NCBI GenBank assembly: GCA_963675365.2
Contig: CAXXVA010000001.1
Coordinates: forward strand, 682,001-746,000
DNA length: 64,000 nucleotides
Direction of reading: 5' to 3'
DNA from: CAXXOK01 sp963675365
GTDB lineage: Bacteria; Bacillota; Clostridia; Christensenellales; Aristaeellaceae
Numbering within the stretch: position 1 is the stretch's first letter; each line of letters opens with the position of its first letter. Position numbers and translations under genes: made by a program. Positions 34,792-43,163 of the stretch are shown one piece after another. Below the pieces are notes generated by a model. That model worked only from the letters and a program-made list of their open reading frames with translations. It ran no database searches and was not told the DNA's origin.

Positions 34792-35479
34792 CGGTTGTTT
34801 CCTCTTCAACGGGCGGCAGATTTAAAAGCTCCGTCACGGTGACCGGCTCAAATCCAGCCTCCAGAATCTTCGGGATCAAATCCTCCAGAAACACCACGTC
34901 CTTGCGGTTGGTGTGAAACAGCAGAATGCTTCCGTTCTTGACGGCGGAAAAATTCTTCTCCACCGTAGCCAGATCGACCGACCACAGAATCACATACGGG
35001 TATCCCAGCGCGCCAAGGTGCGACACGCTGCCAAAACCCCGGTGGTCGAACTCGCCGAACGGCGGGCGGAACAGGTGCATGGTATACGGCTCCCGCAAAA
35101 CCGCGTTAAGCGCGTCCTGCGTGCGCCGCAGCTGGCGTTCCAGCTGATCGCAGGAGATCTTTGTGATGAGCATGTGGGAATAGGTATGATTGCCGATTTC
35201 GTGCCCTTCATCGATAATACGCTGCCACAGGTCCGCGTTTTCGGGCTTGATCATCATGCCCAGGGCAAAAAACGTGATGGGGATATCATATTGCTTGGCC
35301 AGATCCAGAATGCTCTCCAGATGATCCAGGCCGTATAGATCGTCCACGGTAATGGCGATCTTGTTGGAGTTGGGATCGCCCTCGCGGTAAGATTTGAACC
35401 CGGCCTTTGCCAGACTGGAAGCGGGATACAGCAATACGCACAACAGCAATAATAGCACCGTCGGTTTCCAATGTCTCAT
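34784..35479 (-). CDS. Polysaccharide deacetylase (NodB domain), exported
   Basis: 231 residues with a signal peptide at about 1-25. The NodB motifs are ITVDDLYG (Asp46, Asp47), GNHTYSH (His98, His102) and RPPFGEFDHRG (Arg138). It would remove N- or O-acetyl groups from wall or surface glycans. The ATG at 35477-35479 follows GGAG; the frame extends nine codons upstream. It has a strong promoter and probably forms a unit with the RACo-like gene, an odd pairing. Confidence 0.88.
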   Translation of the reverse strand: MRHWKPTVLLLLLCVLLYPASSLAKAGFKSYREGDPNSNKIAITVDDLYGLDHLESILDLAKQYDIPITFFALGMMIKPENADLWQRIIDEGHEIGNHTYSHMLITKISCDQLERQLRRTQDALNAVLREPYTMHLFRPPFGEFDHRGFGSVSHLGALGYPYVILWSVDLATVEKNFSAVKNGSILLFHTNRKDVVFLEDLIPKILEAGFEPVTVTELLNLPPVEEETTGD

Positions 35480-35532
35480 CACGAAAACTTCTCCATTTCC
35501 TGTCATGAACGTGAACGATACGACGTAATTTG

Positions 35533-35561
35533 ATGATACTGTATTTGCCGTCGGCCGTCAA
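35533..35561 (-). promoter_or_regulatory. Promoter of the deacetylase - RACo-like unit
   Basis: Minus strand TTGACG (35556-35561), 17 nt, TATCAT (35533-35538). Confidence 0.7.
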
Positions 35562-35571
35562 TGCAATCGGC

Positions 35572-35600
35572 TTGTATTGCGCCTGAAAATCCAGTAAGAT
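35572..35600 (+). promoter_or_regulatory. Promoter of the GH106-like gene
   Basis: TTGTAT (35572-35577), 17 nt, TAAGAT (35595-35600), 34 nt before the ATG. It lies back to back with the deacetylase promoter, so one regulator could act on both. Confidence 0.5.
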
Positions 35601-35634
35601 AACGGTACGGACAAACCGATTGGCTGAGGTGCGT

Positions 35635-38600
35635 ATGGACAGGTTCAAGGCGTTCCGGTCGCCGCCGAAGGAGTTTTCGGCCTGTGCGTTCTGGTTTTGG
35701 AACGGCGCGCTTTCGCCTGCGCGCATGGTGCGGCAGATGGACGAAATGTATGAAAAGGGCGTGTTCAGCGCCTTCATGCACGCACGCGCCTACCTGAAAA
35801 CGCCGTACCTGGGCGAGGACTGGTTCCGCGTCATGGACGCCTGCGTGCGCCGCGCCAGAGAGACCGGCTTCACCCCCTGGCTGTATGACGAATACGCCTG
35901 GCCCTCGGGCACCTGCGGAAGCACGTTTGAGCACGGGTTTCAGGCGCCTTCCCGCGTGCTTGCCAAGGGTCGGGACAACATGGCCAAGGGACTGGACGCG
36001 GAGATCATCTCCGGTGCGCCGGACGGTTCGCGCCGCCTGATCGCCGCCTGCCCGGTGGACGGCGGACAAACGATGGCGTTTTACGAACACGTGTATGAAA
36101 ACGCCGTGGATTATTTAAACCCCCAGGCAATCCGCGATTTTCTGAACTGCACCCACGAGGTATATAAGGAGCACGACGGGGACGATTTCGGCAAGGTGAT
36201 CCCGGGGATCTTCTTTGACGAGATCTACCTCGCCGCCCATCCCCTGCCGTGGACGGACGCGCTGCCCGACGCGTTTATCGATACCTGCGGCTACGACCTG
36301 CGCCCGCTGCTGCCCGCGCTGATGCAGGGGGACGATGCGCGCTCGCAACAGGTACGCGCGGATTATTACGCCGTGCTCGCCGCGCTGTATGAAAAAGCGT
36401 TTTTCAGGCAAATCGCGGACTGGTGCGCGGAGCACAATCTGCAATTGACCGGCCACACCGAAGAAGATTTACTGCGCCACCCGAGGCGGCAGGGCGATTA
36501 CTTCTCCACGATGCGGAACCTTCACATCCCGGGCGCGGACTGCCACGACTACCGCTACCGCTTCCCGCGCGAGATCAGCATGCACGAGCCCAAGTACGCC
36601 GTGTCGGCCGCAAGGCTGTACGATAAACCCCGCGCCATGTCCGAGGCAATGGGCGGCGCGGGCTGGGGATGCAGTCTGCAGGAGTACAAGCGCGGCATCA
36701 ACGCGCTTGGCGCGGCGGGCATCAGCATGTTCATCCTGCACGGGTTTTACAACGACTGCGAGCACCAGGGCTCGCAGGGCGACTGGCCCGCGAGTTTCTT
36801 TTTCCAAAATCCCTACTGGAAATACTTTAAGCAATTTGCGGAGTACATCCACCGCGTCTCCTACATGAACACGCTCGGCGAGGCCGTGGTGGACGTCGGG
36901 CTTTATTACCCCGTCGAGGAGATGGCCGCGCACATCATTGCGGGCGAGCCGGACGCGACCGCGCGGGAGACGGACAAACAGTTTCACGCGGCGCTGCGTG
37001 CGTTTTTGGAAACCCAGATCGATATCGACATCATCGACCGCCAAAGCCTGCTGAACGCCGAGGTGAAAAACGAACGGCTGTGTGCGGGAACCCAAAGCTT
37101 CCGGCTGCTGCTCTTCCCGTCGAACCTCCGGCTGACGGACGGGACGGCGGACACGCTGCGGAAATTCCGGGAACAGGGCGGTATAACGCTGATGTATCCG
37201 GTGAACGAAGCGGCCCTGCCGGAAGGGTTTTCCCCGTCCGATCTGTGCGCGCCGGACGCGATGCCCTCGCGCTATCGGGCGCGGTTCGCGCCCACCGTTG
37301 AGGTTTTGGACGGCGCGCGGGACAAGCTGTATTGCAACTGCCGTATCATCGGCGGGCAGAACGCGTTCATGATCGCAAGCACGCTGCATACGCCGCGCCG
37401 CATGCGCCTTACCCTGCGCGGACAGGGCGCGGTGCGGAAGCTGAACCTGGAAAACGGTACGGAGACGCCGCTTGCCTGTACGCAGGACGGAGATCGCGTG
37501 CTGGCGACCCTGGACATGGAAGCCGACGAAGCCTGCTGGCTGCTGACCGGCTGCCAGCAGGACGCGATCCCGCCGGAAACGACGGTCGCGGAAACCGTTC
37601 CGCTGGACGGCGAGTGGACGTTCCTGCCGCTGGACAAACGGCATGACGAGCTATGGGACATTCATGCCGAAGAGACCACGGTATCCATACCGCTGGCACG
37701 CCTTACCGACCCGCAAACCGGCCGCGAGAGCAGAATCCGCATCCGCAATACGGCGGACGAGCCCGGCCGCTGCGGCCGGCACGTCAGCCTGTGGAAGGCG
37801 AGCTGGATCGGCCGTCGCGTGGGCTGGGGCGACGACGCGGACAAAGCCGATCTGTACTTTCGCAAAGTGCTTTCGCTGGAACACAAGGTGCTCTCCGCGC
37901 GGATGAGCTTGGCCGCCGTGACCTCGTATACCCTGTACATCAACGGAAAAGAGGCCGCGCGCAGTACCGGCGCGCGCGCGCCGCAGACGCTGGATATAAC
38001 CGCATTTCTGCATAAGGGGCGCAACCTGATTGCCGTCCATGTCCATACCGATACGCCGCTGAAAAGCCGCGAGCTCACCCAGGCCGAGGCCATCCCGCCG
38101 GATGCGCTGGCGTCGCTTTTATTGCAGGGGGAAATTAAAACCGAAGCCGGAACCATAGCGCTTCTTTCCGATTCCTCCTGGGCTGTAAGTTCTGTTGTAT
38201 TGCCCGGCTGGATGACCGCAGAACCGCAAGCCGTTCAGACGATCGACCCCAAGCAGGTGCTCTGCCACGTCGCGCCGGGACTTCGGGACGCCGATTGGGT
38301 GCGGGCGTGGGAGCGCGGAAAGCCGCCGATGCTTCCCTGGGGCGACCTTCCCCTGTTCGGCCAATTACCGGAGTATCCGCGCCCCGTGCGCTATACGGTC
38401 ACGCTGCCCGCCGGCGCCATGCGCGTTGACGCGCCGGAGATTTCCGGTACGTATACCGCCTTATTAGACGACCGGCCCGTGACCTTTTCAGACGGGCATC
38501 TCAGGCTACCTGCAGACGGACGCACGCATCAGCTCCGGCTTGATATAGACGCGCCCACGCCGGACGGCGGGTTGCGCGATACTGTCCGCGTGCATATCGC

Positions 38601-39009
38601 GCCCCAAACCGTTTCCCTGGGCGATTGGCGCACGCGCGGGCTTGATTGGTTTTCCGGGCGCGCGCTGTACAAAAAGACCGTCGAAATCAAAAAAGACCCC
38701 GGCTGCCGCTATGTGTTGGATCTGGGCCGCGTATATTTTTATGCGGAAATCTGGGTGAACGGCAGCCTCTGCGACACGCGCGTGTGGGAACCGTACAAAA
38801 CGGATATCACGAGGGCCCTGCAGGACGGCGTGAACGAGATCGCCGTCGTTATCGCCAATTCCGCCGCGTGCGAGCGCCGCAATATGCTCGTGGACGAAGG
38901 CATGGCGCTGGCCTGGAACCGCTACTGGAACGAGGACAACATCGACCGCGAGCCGGAAAATTTGGTCTCGGGGCTTTTGGGTCCGGTCTGTCTTCTTGTG
39001 AAACGCTGA
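35635..39009 (+). CDS. Large glycoside hydrolase, GH106-like (alpha-L-rhamnosidase type)
   Basis: 1124 residues, no signal peptide. The N-terminal barrel has FWFWNGALSPARMVRQMDEM, then FTPWLYDEYAWPSGTCG and IFFDEIYL, the pattern of GH106 and related large hydrolases. The C-terminal 400 residues are beta-sandwich domains of the GH2 sugar-binding type (YFRKVLSLEH; KTVEIKKDPGCRYVLDLG; EIWVNGSLCD). A rhamnoside is the likely substrate, but some relatives differ. ATG at 35635 follows GAGG; a TTG five codons earlier is less likely. Cytoplasmic location suggests it works on imported oligosaccharides. Confidence 0.76.
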   Translation: MDRFKAFRSPPKEFSACAFWFWNGALSPARMVRQMDEMYEKGVFSAFMHARAYLKTPYLGEDWFRVMDACVRRARETGFTPWLYDEYAWPSGTCGSTFEHGFQAPSRVLAKGRDNMAKGLDAEIISGAPDGSRRLIAACPVDGGQTMAFYEHVYENAVDYLNPQAIRDFLNCTHEVYKEHDGDDFGKVIPGIFFDEIYLAAHPLPWTDALPDAFIDTCGYDLRPLLPALMQGDDARSQQVRADYYAVLAALYEKAFFRQIADWCAEHNLQLTGHTEEDLLRHPRRQGDYFSTMRNLHIPGADCHDYRYRFPREISMHEPKYAVSAARLYDKPRAMSEAMGGAGWGCSLQEYKRGINALGAAGISMFILHGFYNDCEHQGSQGDWPASFFFQNPYWKYFKQFAEYIHRVSYMNTLGEAVVDVGLYYPVEEMAAHIIAGEPDATARETDKQFHAALRAFLETQIDIDIIDRQSLLNAEVKNERLCAGTQSFRLLLFPSNLRLTDGTADTLRKFREQGGITLMYPVNEAALPEGFSPSDLCAPDAMPSRYRARFAPTVEVLDGARDKLYCNCRIIGGQNAFMIASTLHTPRRMRLTLRGQGAVRKLNLENGTETPLACTQDGDRVLATLDMEADEACWLLTGCQQDAIPPETTVAETVPLDGEWTFLPLDKRHDELWDIHAEETTVSIPLARLTDPQTGRESRIRIRNTADEPGRCGRHVSLWKASWIGRRVGWGDDADKADLYFRKVLSLEHKVLSARMSLAAVTSYTLYINGKEAARSTGARAPQTLDITAFLHKGRNLIAVHVHTDTPLKSRELTQAEAIPPDALASLLLQGEIKTEAGTIALLSDSSWAVSSVVLPGWMTAEPQAVQTIDPKQVLCHVAPGLRDADWVRAWERGKPPMLPWGDLPLFGQLPEYPRPVRYTVTLPAGAMRVDAPEISGTYTALLDDRPVTFSDGHLRLPADGRTHQLRLDIDAPTPDGGLRDTVRVHIAPQTVSLGDWRTRGLDWFSGRALYKKTVEIKKDPGCRYVLDLGRVYFYAEIWVNGSLCDTRVWEPYKTDITRALQDGVNEIAVVIANSAACERRNMLVDEGMALAWNRYWNEDNIDREPENLVSGLLGPVCLLVKR

Positions 39010-39015
39010 ACCTTT

Positions 39016-39435
39016 TTATTCGTTGGTAAAATCCATTTCGAATTTTGTACCGTAGCTGAATAACACGCCGTCGGTCAGCTTGACGCGCAGAATGATGGTG
39101 TTTCTGTCGTTTTCGTTGACGTGGCCGTTTCTGTACCATGCGAAGGCGGATTTGAGCATGCGCTGGAGTTCTCGGTTGTTCCCGTCGAGTATCCAGCCCA
39201 GGTTTTCGCCGACGCCGCGCCCCGTGAACCACTCGCCGCTCACGGCGACCATGGGATTGATCGCAATCTGCTTCATCTTCGCCGATTCCGCATAGGTGAT
39301 CGCGTAAAAGCTGCCGTCTTTATAGACCGCGTCCAATGTGCGCACGGCGGGCCTGCCCCCGTCCAGCGTCGCCAGGGCAATCTCCCGGTCGCGCCCGAAG
39401 CGCTCGTTCATGATTTCCCGTACCTTTGCATCCAT
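39016..39435 (-). CDS. Pyridoxamine 5'-phosphate oxidase family protein
   Basis: 139 residues of split-barrel flavin-binding fold. EIALATLDGGRPAVRTLDAVY is the typical first strand pair, and YAESAKMKQIAINPMVAVSG the second. Such small proteins bind FMN or F420 and reduce various substrates; true PdxH activity is unlikely at this length. The ATG follows GGGAGGAG. It converges with the GH106-like gene and precedes the TrmH gene on the other side. Confidence 0.82.
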   Translation of the reverse strand: MDAKVREIMNERFGRDREIALATLDGGRPAVRTLDAVYKDGSFYAITYAESAKMKQIAINPMVAVSGEWFTGRGVGENLGWILDGNNRELQRMLKSAFAWYRNGHVNENDRNTIILRVKLTDGVLFSYGTKFEMDFTNE

Positions 39436-39449
39436 GCGGTTCTCCTCCC

Positions 39450-40280
39450 TTATCGTTGCATCGTTCTGCGCTGCCTCGCCGCCTCGTAAAACAGCGCCGT
39501 CGCGGCGCAGGCGACGTTGAGCGACGACGCGGACGACTGCTCGCTCATGGGGATCGTCGCCAGCACGTCGCTCGCTTCTTTCAGGCCGCGGCTCAGGCCG
39601 TCGGTCTCGTTGCCGATCATCAGCAGCGTTGGCCGAGTAAAATCTACATCCTCAATGCTAGTTTCCCGGTGCGCGGTGGTGCCGACGGTTTGAAACGCCG
39701 GATATTGCGAAAGCGTCTCACGCATCCAGCGGATTGCCCGTTCGGTATCCGGCACACGCAGGACCGGCACACGAAAAAACGATCCCATGCTGGCGACCAC
39801 AACCTCCGGATCGTACAAATCCACCGCGTGTCCGGTGAGGATCAGCCCGTCCACCCCCATCGCGTCGCAGGAACGGATGACCGTGCCCAGGTTGCCCTTG
39901 TTGGAAGGCCGGTCAAACAAGGCAAACAACGGCAGCTTACGCATCGGGAGCGCCGACCAATCGTCTTGCCGCATCTTGACGACCGCGAGCAATTCGGAGG
40001 TATCGGTCTTCCCGCTCAGTTCCGCCATCAGCGCCGCGGAAACTGCATAATGCACGTCCGCTCGCACCGACGCAAGCATATCCTGCGCCCAGCCGGATAG
40101 CGGTTTTTCCGGCGCATATAAGAACGCGGAAAACGCCCAGCCGTTTTTGGCGGCCTCATTGAGATTGCGCACGCCCTCTACAAAAAACTCGCCGTAGCGG
40201 TAGCGCTTGTTCCGGTTGGTCTTGAGCACCTCAAACTTCTGGTACGCCGCGTTTTTAGACCGTATATTCACGGTTTTCAC
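39450..40280 (-). CDS. TrmH/SpoU-family RNA 2'-O-methyltransferase
   Basis: 276 residues with an N-terminal substrate-binding domain and a C-terminal knotted SPOUT domain. The three family motifs are NKGNLGTVIRSCDAMGVDG, LLMIGNETDGLS and IPMSEQSSASSLNVACAA. It methylates a ribose in tRNA or rRNA with AdoMet; the target base cannot be told. The start is GTG at 40278-40280, 7 nt from AAGGAG. It follows the J-domain gene by 18 nt. Confidence 0.92.
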   Translation of the reverse strand: MKTVNIRSKNAAYQKFEVLKTNRNKRYRYGEFFVEGVRNLNEAAKNGWAFSAFLYAPEKPLSGWAQDMLASVRADVHYAVSAALMAELSGKTDTSELLAVVKMRQDDWSALPMRKLPLFALFDRPSNKGNLGTVIRSCDAMGVDGLILTGHAVDLYDPEVVVASMGSFFRVPVLRVPDTERAIRWMRETLSQYPAFQTVGTTAHRETSIEDVDFTRPTLLMIGNETDGLSRGLKEASDVLATIPMSEQSSASSLNVACAATALFYEAARQRRTMQR

Positions 40281-40298
40281 AGTTGTTCTCCTTTTTGG

Positions 40299-40724
40299 CT
40301 ATTTCCCGGCGAGGGTTCTATACTCCGTCATCATCCTGATAAAGTCCTTTGCGTCGCCGCCATGATCCGGGTGATAGCGCTTGGCGAGTTCACGGAAGCG
40401 GCGCTTGATAGCGGCCCCGTCCGCATCGGACGGCAGACCCCAGGCAAGCAGCACGCCCGGTTCGTAATGCTTGGCCTGCAGGTCGTTTTCGTTGACGAAG
40501 GTATTGTATAAAAACGACCAGTATTCCGCGATCACGGCCTGATAGGTCTCCCTGCTCATGGATTTCAGCGTATCCAAGGTGTACTTCGCCCTGCCGGAAC
40601 CGTTCAGATCGAAAAACATGTCCCAGATCAGCGGCGGACGCGAAGGGGCCTGCGTGCCGAACCGGATTTTGATCTCCAGCCGCTTCATCTCCCGCAGATT
40701 GCGCTTGATGGAAATTTCATTCAT
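40299..40724 (-). CDS. Small protein with a C-terminal J domain
   Basis: 141 residues. The first 90 residues are basic and helical, with no recognised domain. The C-terminal 50 have the J-domain core: a helix AAIKRRFRELAKRYHPDHGG with HPD at 118-120. J domains stimulate DnaK-type chaperones. Having it at the C-terminus, without G/F or zinc regions, marks a specialised co-chaperone. Probably in one unit with the TrmH methylase. The ATG follows GGAGAC. Confidence 0.82.
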   Translation of the reverse strand: MNEISIKRNLREMKRLEIKIRFGTQAPSRPPLIWDMFFDLNGSGRAKYTLDTLKSMSRETYQAVIAEYWSFLYNTFVNENDLQAKHYEPGVLLAWGLPSDADGAAIKRRFRELAKRYHPDHGGDAKDFIRMMTEYRTLAGK

Positions 40725-40782
40725 GTTGTCTCCATATTCTGTCCTAACGCCGTCAATGGTTCATCTGCCACTATTATACAAG

Positions 40783-40809
40783 AAAAATCCCTGCACTGCA
40801 GGGATTTTT
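40783..40809 (-). terminator. Terminator of the peptidoglycan-binding protein gene
   Basis: A perfect 13-bp inverted repeat, AAAAATCCCTGCA / TGCAGGGATTTTT with a 1-nt centre, directly after the stop at 40827. The T-runs on both ends would allow bidirectional use. Confidence 0.85.
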
Positions 40810-40826
40810 ATGCTTTTATGAATTCA

Positions 40827-42521
40827 TTACGGAATCTGGAGACCGGTCTTGGATTTCCAGAAACTGCGGATGGTATTCTGGTTGGTTACGCCGTAGTTGG
40901 GATCAAGCACCTTGGTTTCTGGATAGGTGCGCAGGAAGTGTACGCACAAGTGGCCGTCAAAATTGTTATCCTTGATCGCGCCGGACAGATGCGCCGTGTC
41001 GTGCGTGGACGCAAGCGACCAGCTTCCGTTGGGCAGCTTCACGTACACGGGTTTTGGCGTCCACGTAATTTCTCCGCCGAAAGCTTCAATCATCGTGGCC
41101 GTATCCTCGGCTGTCAGGGGTTCCGAGTCGCAATGGCGGCCTGAGCTGTACACCCTGAGCTTCCAGGTCAGGCCCGTGGCCGGATCATACACCGTCAGGG
41201 TATCGCCGCTGGAGAGATAGGGCTTGACTTCCGTGTACCAGTAAAGCGGCCTGACCGTAACTCCGCCCGGGCCCGTAATGGAGCCGTAGGCCGAAGAGCT
41301 TAACCCCGATTTGGACGACGTGGAGGTCGTATCGGTCAGCGCAGTCGAAGGGATGGTCGTTGGTGTGGGCGTCGCCGTGGGTTTTGGCGTTGCCGTAGCC
41401 GAAGCGGACGAAGATCCGCTGTATGCAACCGCAGAACCGCTGTACAGCTTTTCGAGCGTTTTGGAGCCCGCTACGCCGTCGGCCGTCAGGCTGTTTTTCC
41501 GCTGAAAGGCGACGACCGCCGTTTGCGTGATCACACCGTACACGCCGTCGGCGCTCACGTTGTAGCCAAGGCTTTTCAGCGCTTGCTGCATGGTTTTCAC
41601 CGCGGTGCCCGTGGCGCCGTAGCGCAGGCTTTCGGTCGTCGACGTGCTTGATGAGGACGAACTCGAGGACGAGCTCGAGGATGAACTGGAACTTGCCGAA
41701 ACCGCCGAGCCGGAAAACAGCACGCCGTACGTGCCGGAACCCACGATTCCGTCAACCGTTAAACTGTTTCTCTTCTGGAAGGTCAGGACCGCCGCCAGCG
41801 TGCCGCTGCCGAAATTGCTGTCCAGGCTTCCGGTATAGTAGCCAAGCTCCTTGAGCTTTTGCTGTATCGCGAGAACCTCGCTGCCGCTGCTGCCCCGGCG
41901 AAGCGACGCCGAAAGCGTAGCGGATGTGTTTGTGGTGGAATCGCTTGACGAACCGCTGTCGTCCGAATTCGCGCTTTCGTACAGAAGTTCGAGCGTTTTC
42001 GTGCCCGCAAGCCCGTCCGCGGTAAGGCCTTTGGCGCGCTGGAAGGCGATGACCGCCGTACGCGTAAGCAGACCGAACTTGCCGTCCACCGTGCCCACGG
42101 TATAGCCGAGCTGTTTTAAGGCTTCCTGTAAAAGCCGCACGCGCTCGCCGCTGTCGCCGTATTGCAACGTGGAGGAACTGGTCGCCGTGGCATAGGTTGT
42201 GGTCGTTGTCGTGTCGTCCGAGGCGGAGTATAAAGCGTTCAGCGTCAGCGTGCCCGCTTTGCCGTCGGCCGTCAGCTTGACGCTCTCCTGAAACAGCTTG
42301 ACGGCGTCCTCCGTTCCCGAGCCGAAGCGCCCGTCTGTCCCGCCGGGATCAAAGCCCAGCGCAAGCAGCGATTGCTGCAATTTCAGCACGTCGCTGCCGC
42401 TATCGCCATATTCAAGCGTTGCGTAAAGCGTCAGCGCGGAGGCGCCGGTAACGCATAGAAAAACAAACATAAGCGCAAGCGCTAAGGCCCGCCATAGGAT
42501 CCGTTGGGCCTTGCTTCTCAT
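40827..42521 (-). CDS. Exported protein with four peptidoglycan-binding (PG_binding_1) repeats
   Basis: 564 residues with a signal peptide at about 1-30. Four repeats of about 64 residues are at 35-98, 117-181, 203-268 and 299-362; each has L-x-x-G-x-x-G-x-x-V-x-x-x-Q and G-x-x-T-x-x-A-V-x-x-F-Q. They are joined by Ser/Thr linkers, one with about 18 serines in a row. The C-terminal domain (about 430-564) has WTPKPVYVKLPNGSW and HLCVHFLRT, a pattern shared by secreted Clostridia proteins, function unknown. The ATG at 42519-42521 follows AAAGGGG. Role: wall attachment or remodelling. Confidence 0.87.
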   Translation of the reverse strand: MRSKAQRILWRALALALMFVFLCVTGASALTLYATLEYGDSGSDVLKLQQSLLALGFDPGGTDGRFGSGTEDAVKLFQESVKLTADGKAGTLTLNALYSASDDTTTTTTYATATSSSTLQYGDSGERVRLLQEALKQLGYTVGTVDGKFGLLTRTAVIAFQRAKGLTADGLAGTKTLELLYESANSDDSGSSSDSTTNTSATLSASLRRGSSGSEVLAIQQKLKELGYYTGSLDSNFGSGTLAAVLTFQKRNSLTVDGIVGSGTYGVLFSGSAVSASSSSSSSSSSSSSSSSTSTTESLRYGATGTAVKTMQQALKSLGYNVSADGVYGVITQTAVVAFQRKNSLTADGVAGSKTLEKLYSGSAVAYSGSSSASATATPKPTATPTPTTIPSTALTDTTSTSSKSGLSSSAYGSITGPGGVTVRPLYWYTEVKPYLSSGDTLTVYDPATGLTWKLRVYSSGRHCDSEPLTAEDTATMIEAFGGEITWTPKPVYVKLPNGSWSLASTHDTAHLSGAIKDNNFDGHLCVHFLRTYPETKVLDPNYGVTNQNTIRSFWKSKTGLQIP

Positions 42522-42574
42522 TCGAAATTCCCCTTTCAAAACGAACGCGAAAAACGCCTTCTGATACTGGGGAG

Positions 42575-42603
42575 AGTATAGCAAAAAATGACGAAGAAGT
42601 AAA
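42575..42603 (-). promoter_or_regulatory. Promoter of the peptidoglycan-binding protein gene
   Basis: Minus strand TTTACT (42598-42603), 17 nt, TATACT (42575-42580), with TGC just before the -10. Confidence 0.65.
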
Positions 42604-42659
42604 GGCACTGTTGCCGATTTGTTACGGATTTTTCTTAAATATTGCGATAATAATATCCT

Positions 42660-43163
42660 TTACAGCGCGGTCTCAAAGCAGTGGTAGAGCTTGTCAAACC
42701 CGTCCAGCCGAAAGGTTCCGGCTTCGCGCGCGGTGACGCTTTTGAAAAATTTCAGCGCGCGGTGATTGTCTTCGTAGGTGTCCACGCGGAAGGCGTCGCA
42801 GCCGATGCTTCTGCCGTATTCCTTGGCGAATTCCACCGCCTCAAGCGCATAGCCCCGGCCCCCGCGCCCGGGCAGCACAGCGATGCGGTGCAGGCACACG
42901 GGATTGCCGCCAAGCTGCCAGTCCACGTCGCGGTATTCCGGCTCATGGCCGCCCGCGACCAGGGCAAACACGCCCGCTAGCCCCTGCTCGTCGTCGATAC
43001 GGTACAGGCGGCCCAGCGCGATATCCTCCTCAAGCAGCGCTTCATAGGGATAGCGTCCCCAATGCCACTGGAAAAGGTTGCGCGCGTGCATGTCTTCGAT
43101 CACGGTCTGGTACAGCGCGCAGATTTCCGGCAGGGCGTCGGCGGTCGGCTTTTGAATGCGCAT
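42660..43163 (-). CDS. GNAT-family N-acetyltransferase
   Basis: 167 residues. The acetyl-CoA loop is LHRIAVLPGRGGRGYALEAVE (the R/Q-x-x-G-x-G/A motif) near residue 95; FRVDTYEDNHRALKFFKS is the C-terminal part of the fold. Substrate unknown; the family acts on small molecules, peptides or proteins. Its ATG overlaps the ABC transporter stop by 1 nt (TAATG), so it is the last gene of that run. Confidence 0.85.
   Translation of the reverse strand: MRIQKPTADALPEICALYQTVIEDMHARNLFQWHWGRYPYEALLEEDIALGRLYRIDDEQGLAGVFALVAGGHEPEYRDVDWQLGGNPVCLHRIAVLPGRGGRGYALEAVEFAKEYGRSIGCDAFRVDTYEDNHRALKFFKSVTAREAGTFRLDGFDKLYHCFETAL

Noticed and set aside
36000..36100. GH2 assignment for the 1124-residue hydrolase
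   Set aside because: The C-terminal sandwich domains look GH2-like, but the N-terminal barrel motifs fit GH106-like enzymes, and no GH2 acid/base NE motif is present.
36469..37644. Open frame of about 390 codons on the minus strand inside the GH106-like gene
   Set aside because: Same reason: antisense shadow of a long conserved gene, with highly basic composition.
41640..41700. Repeated short units in the peptidoglycan-binding gene, considered as a CRISPR-like or tandem DNA repeat
   Set aside because: The repetition is a poly-serine coding run with mixed codons, in frame with the protein; there are no spacers.
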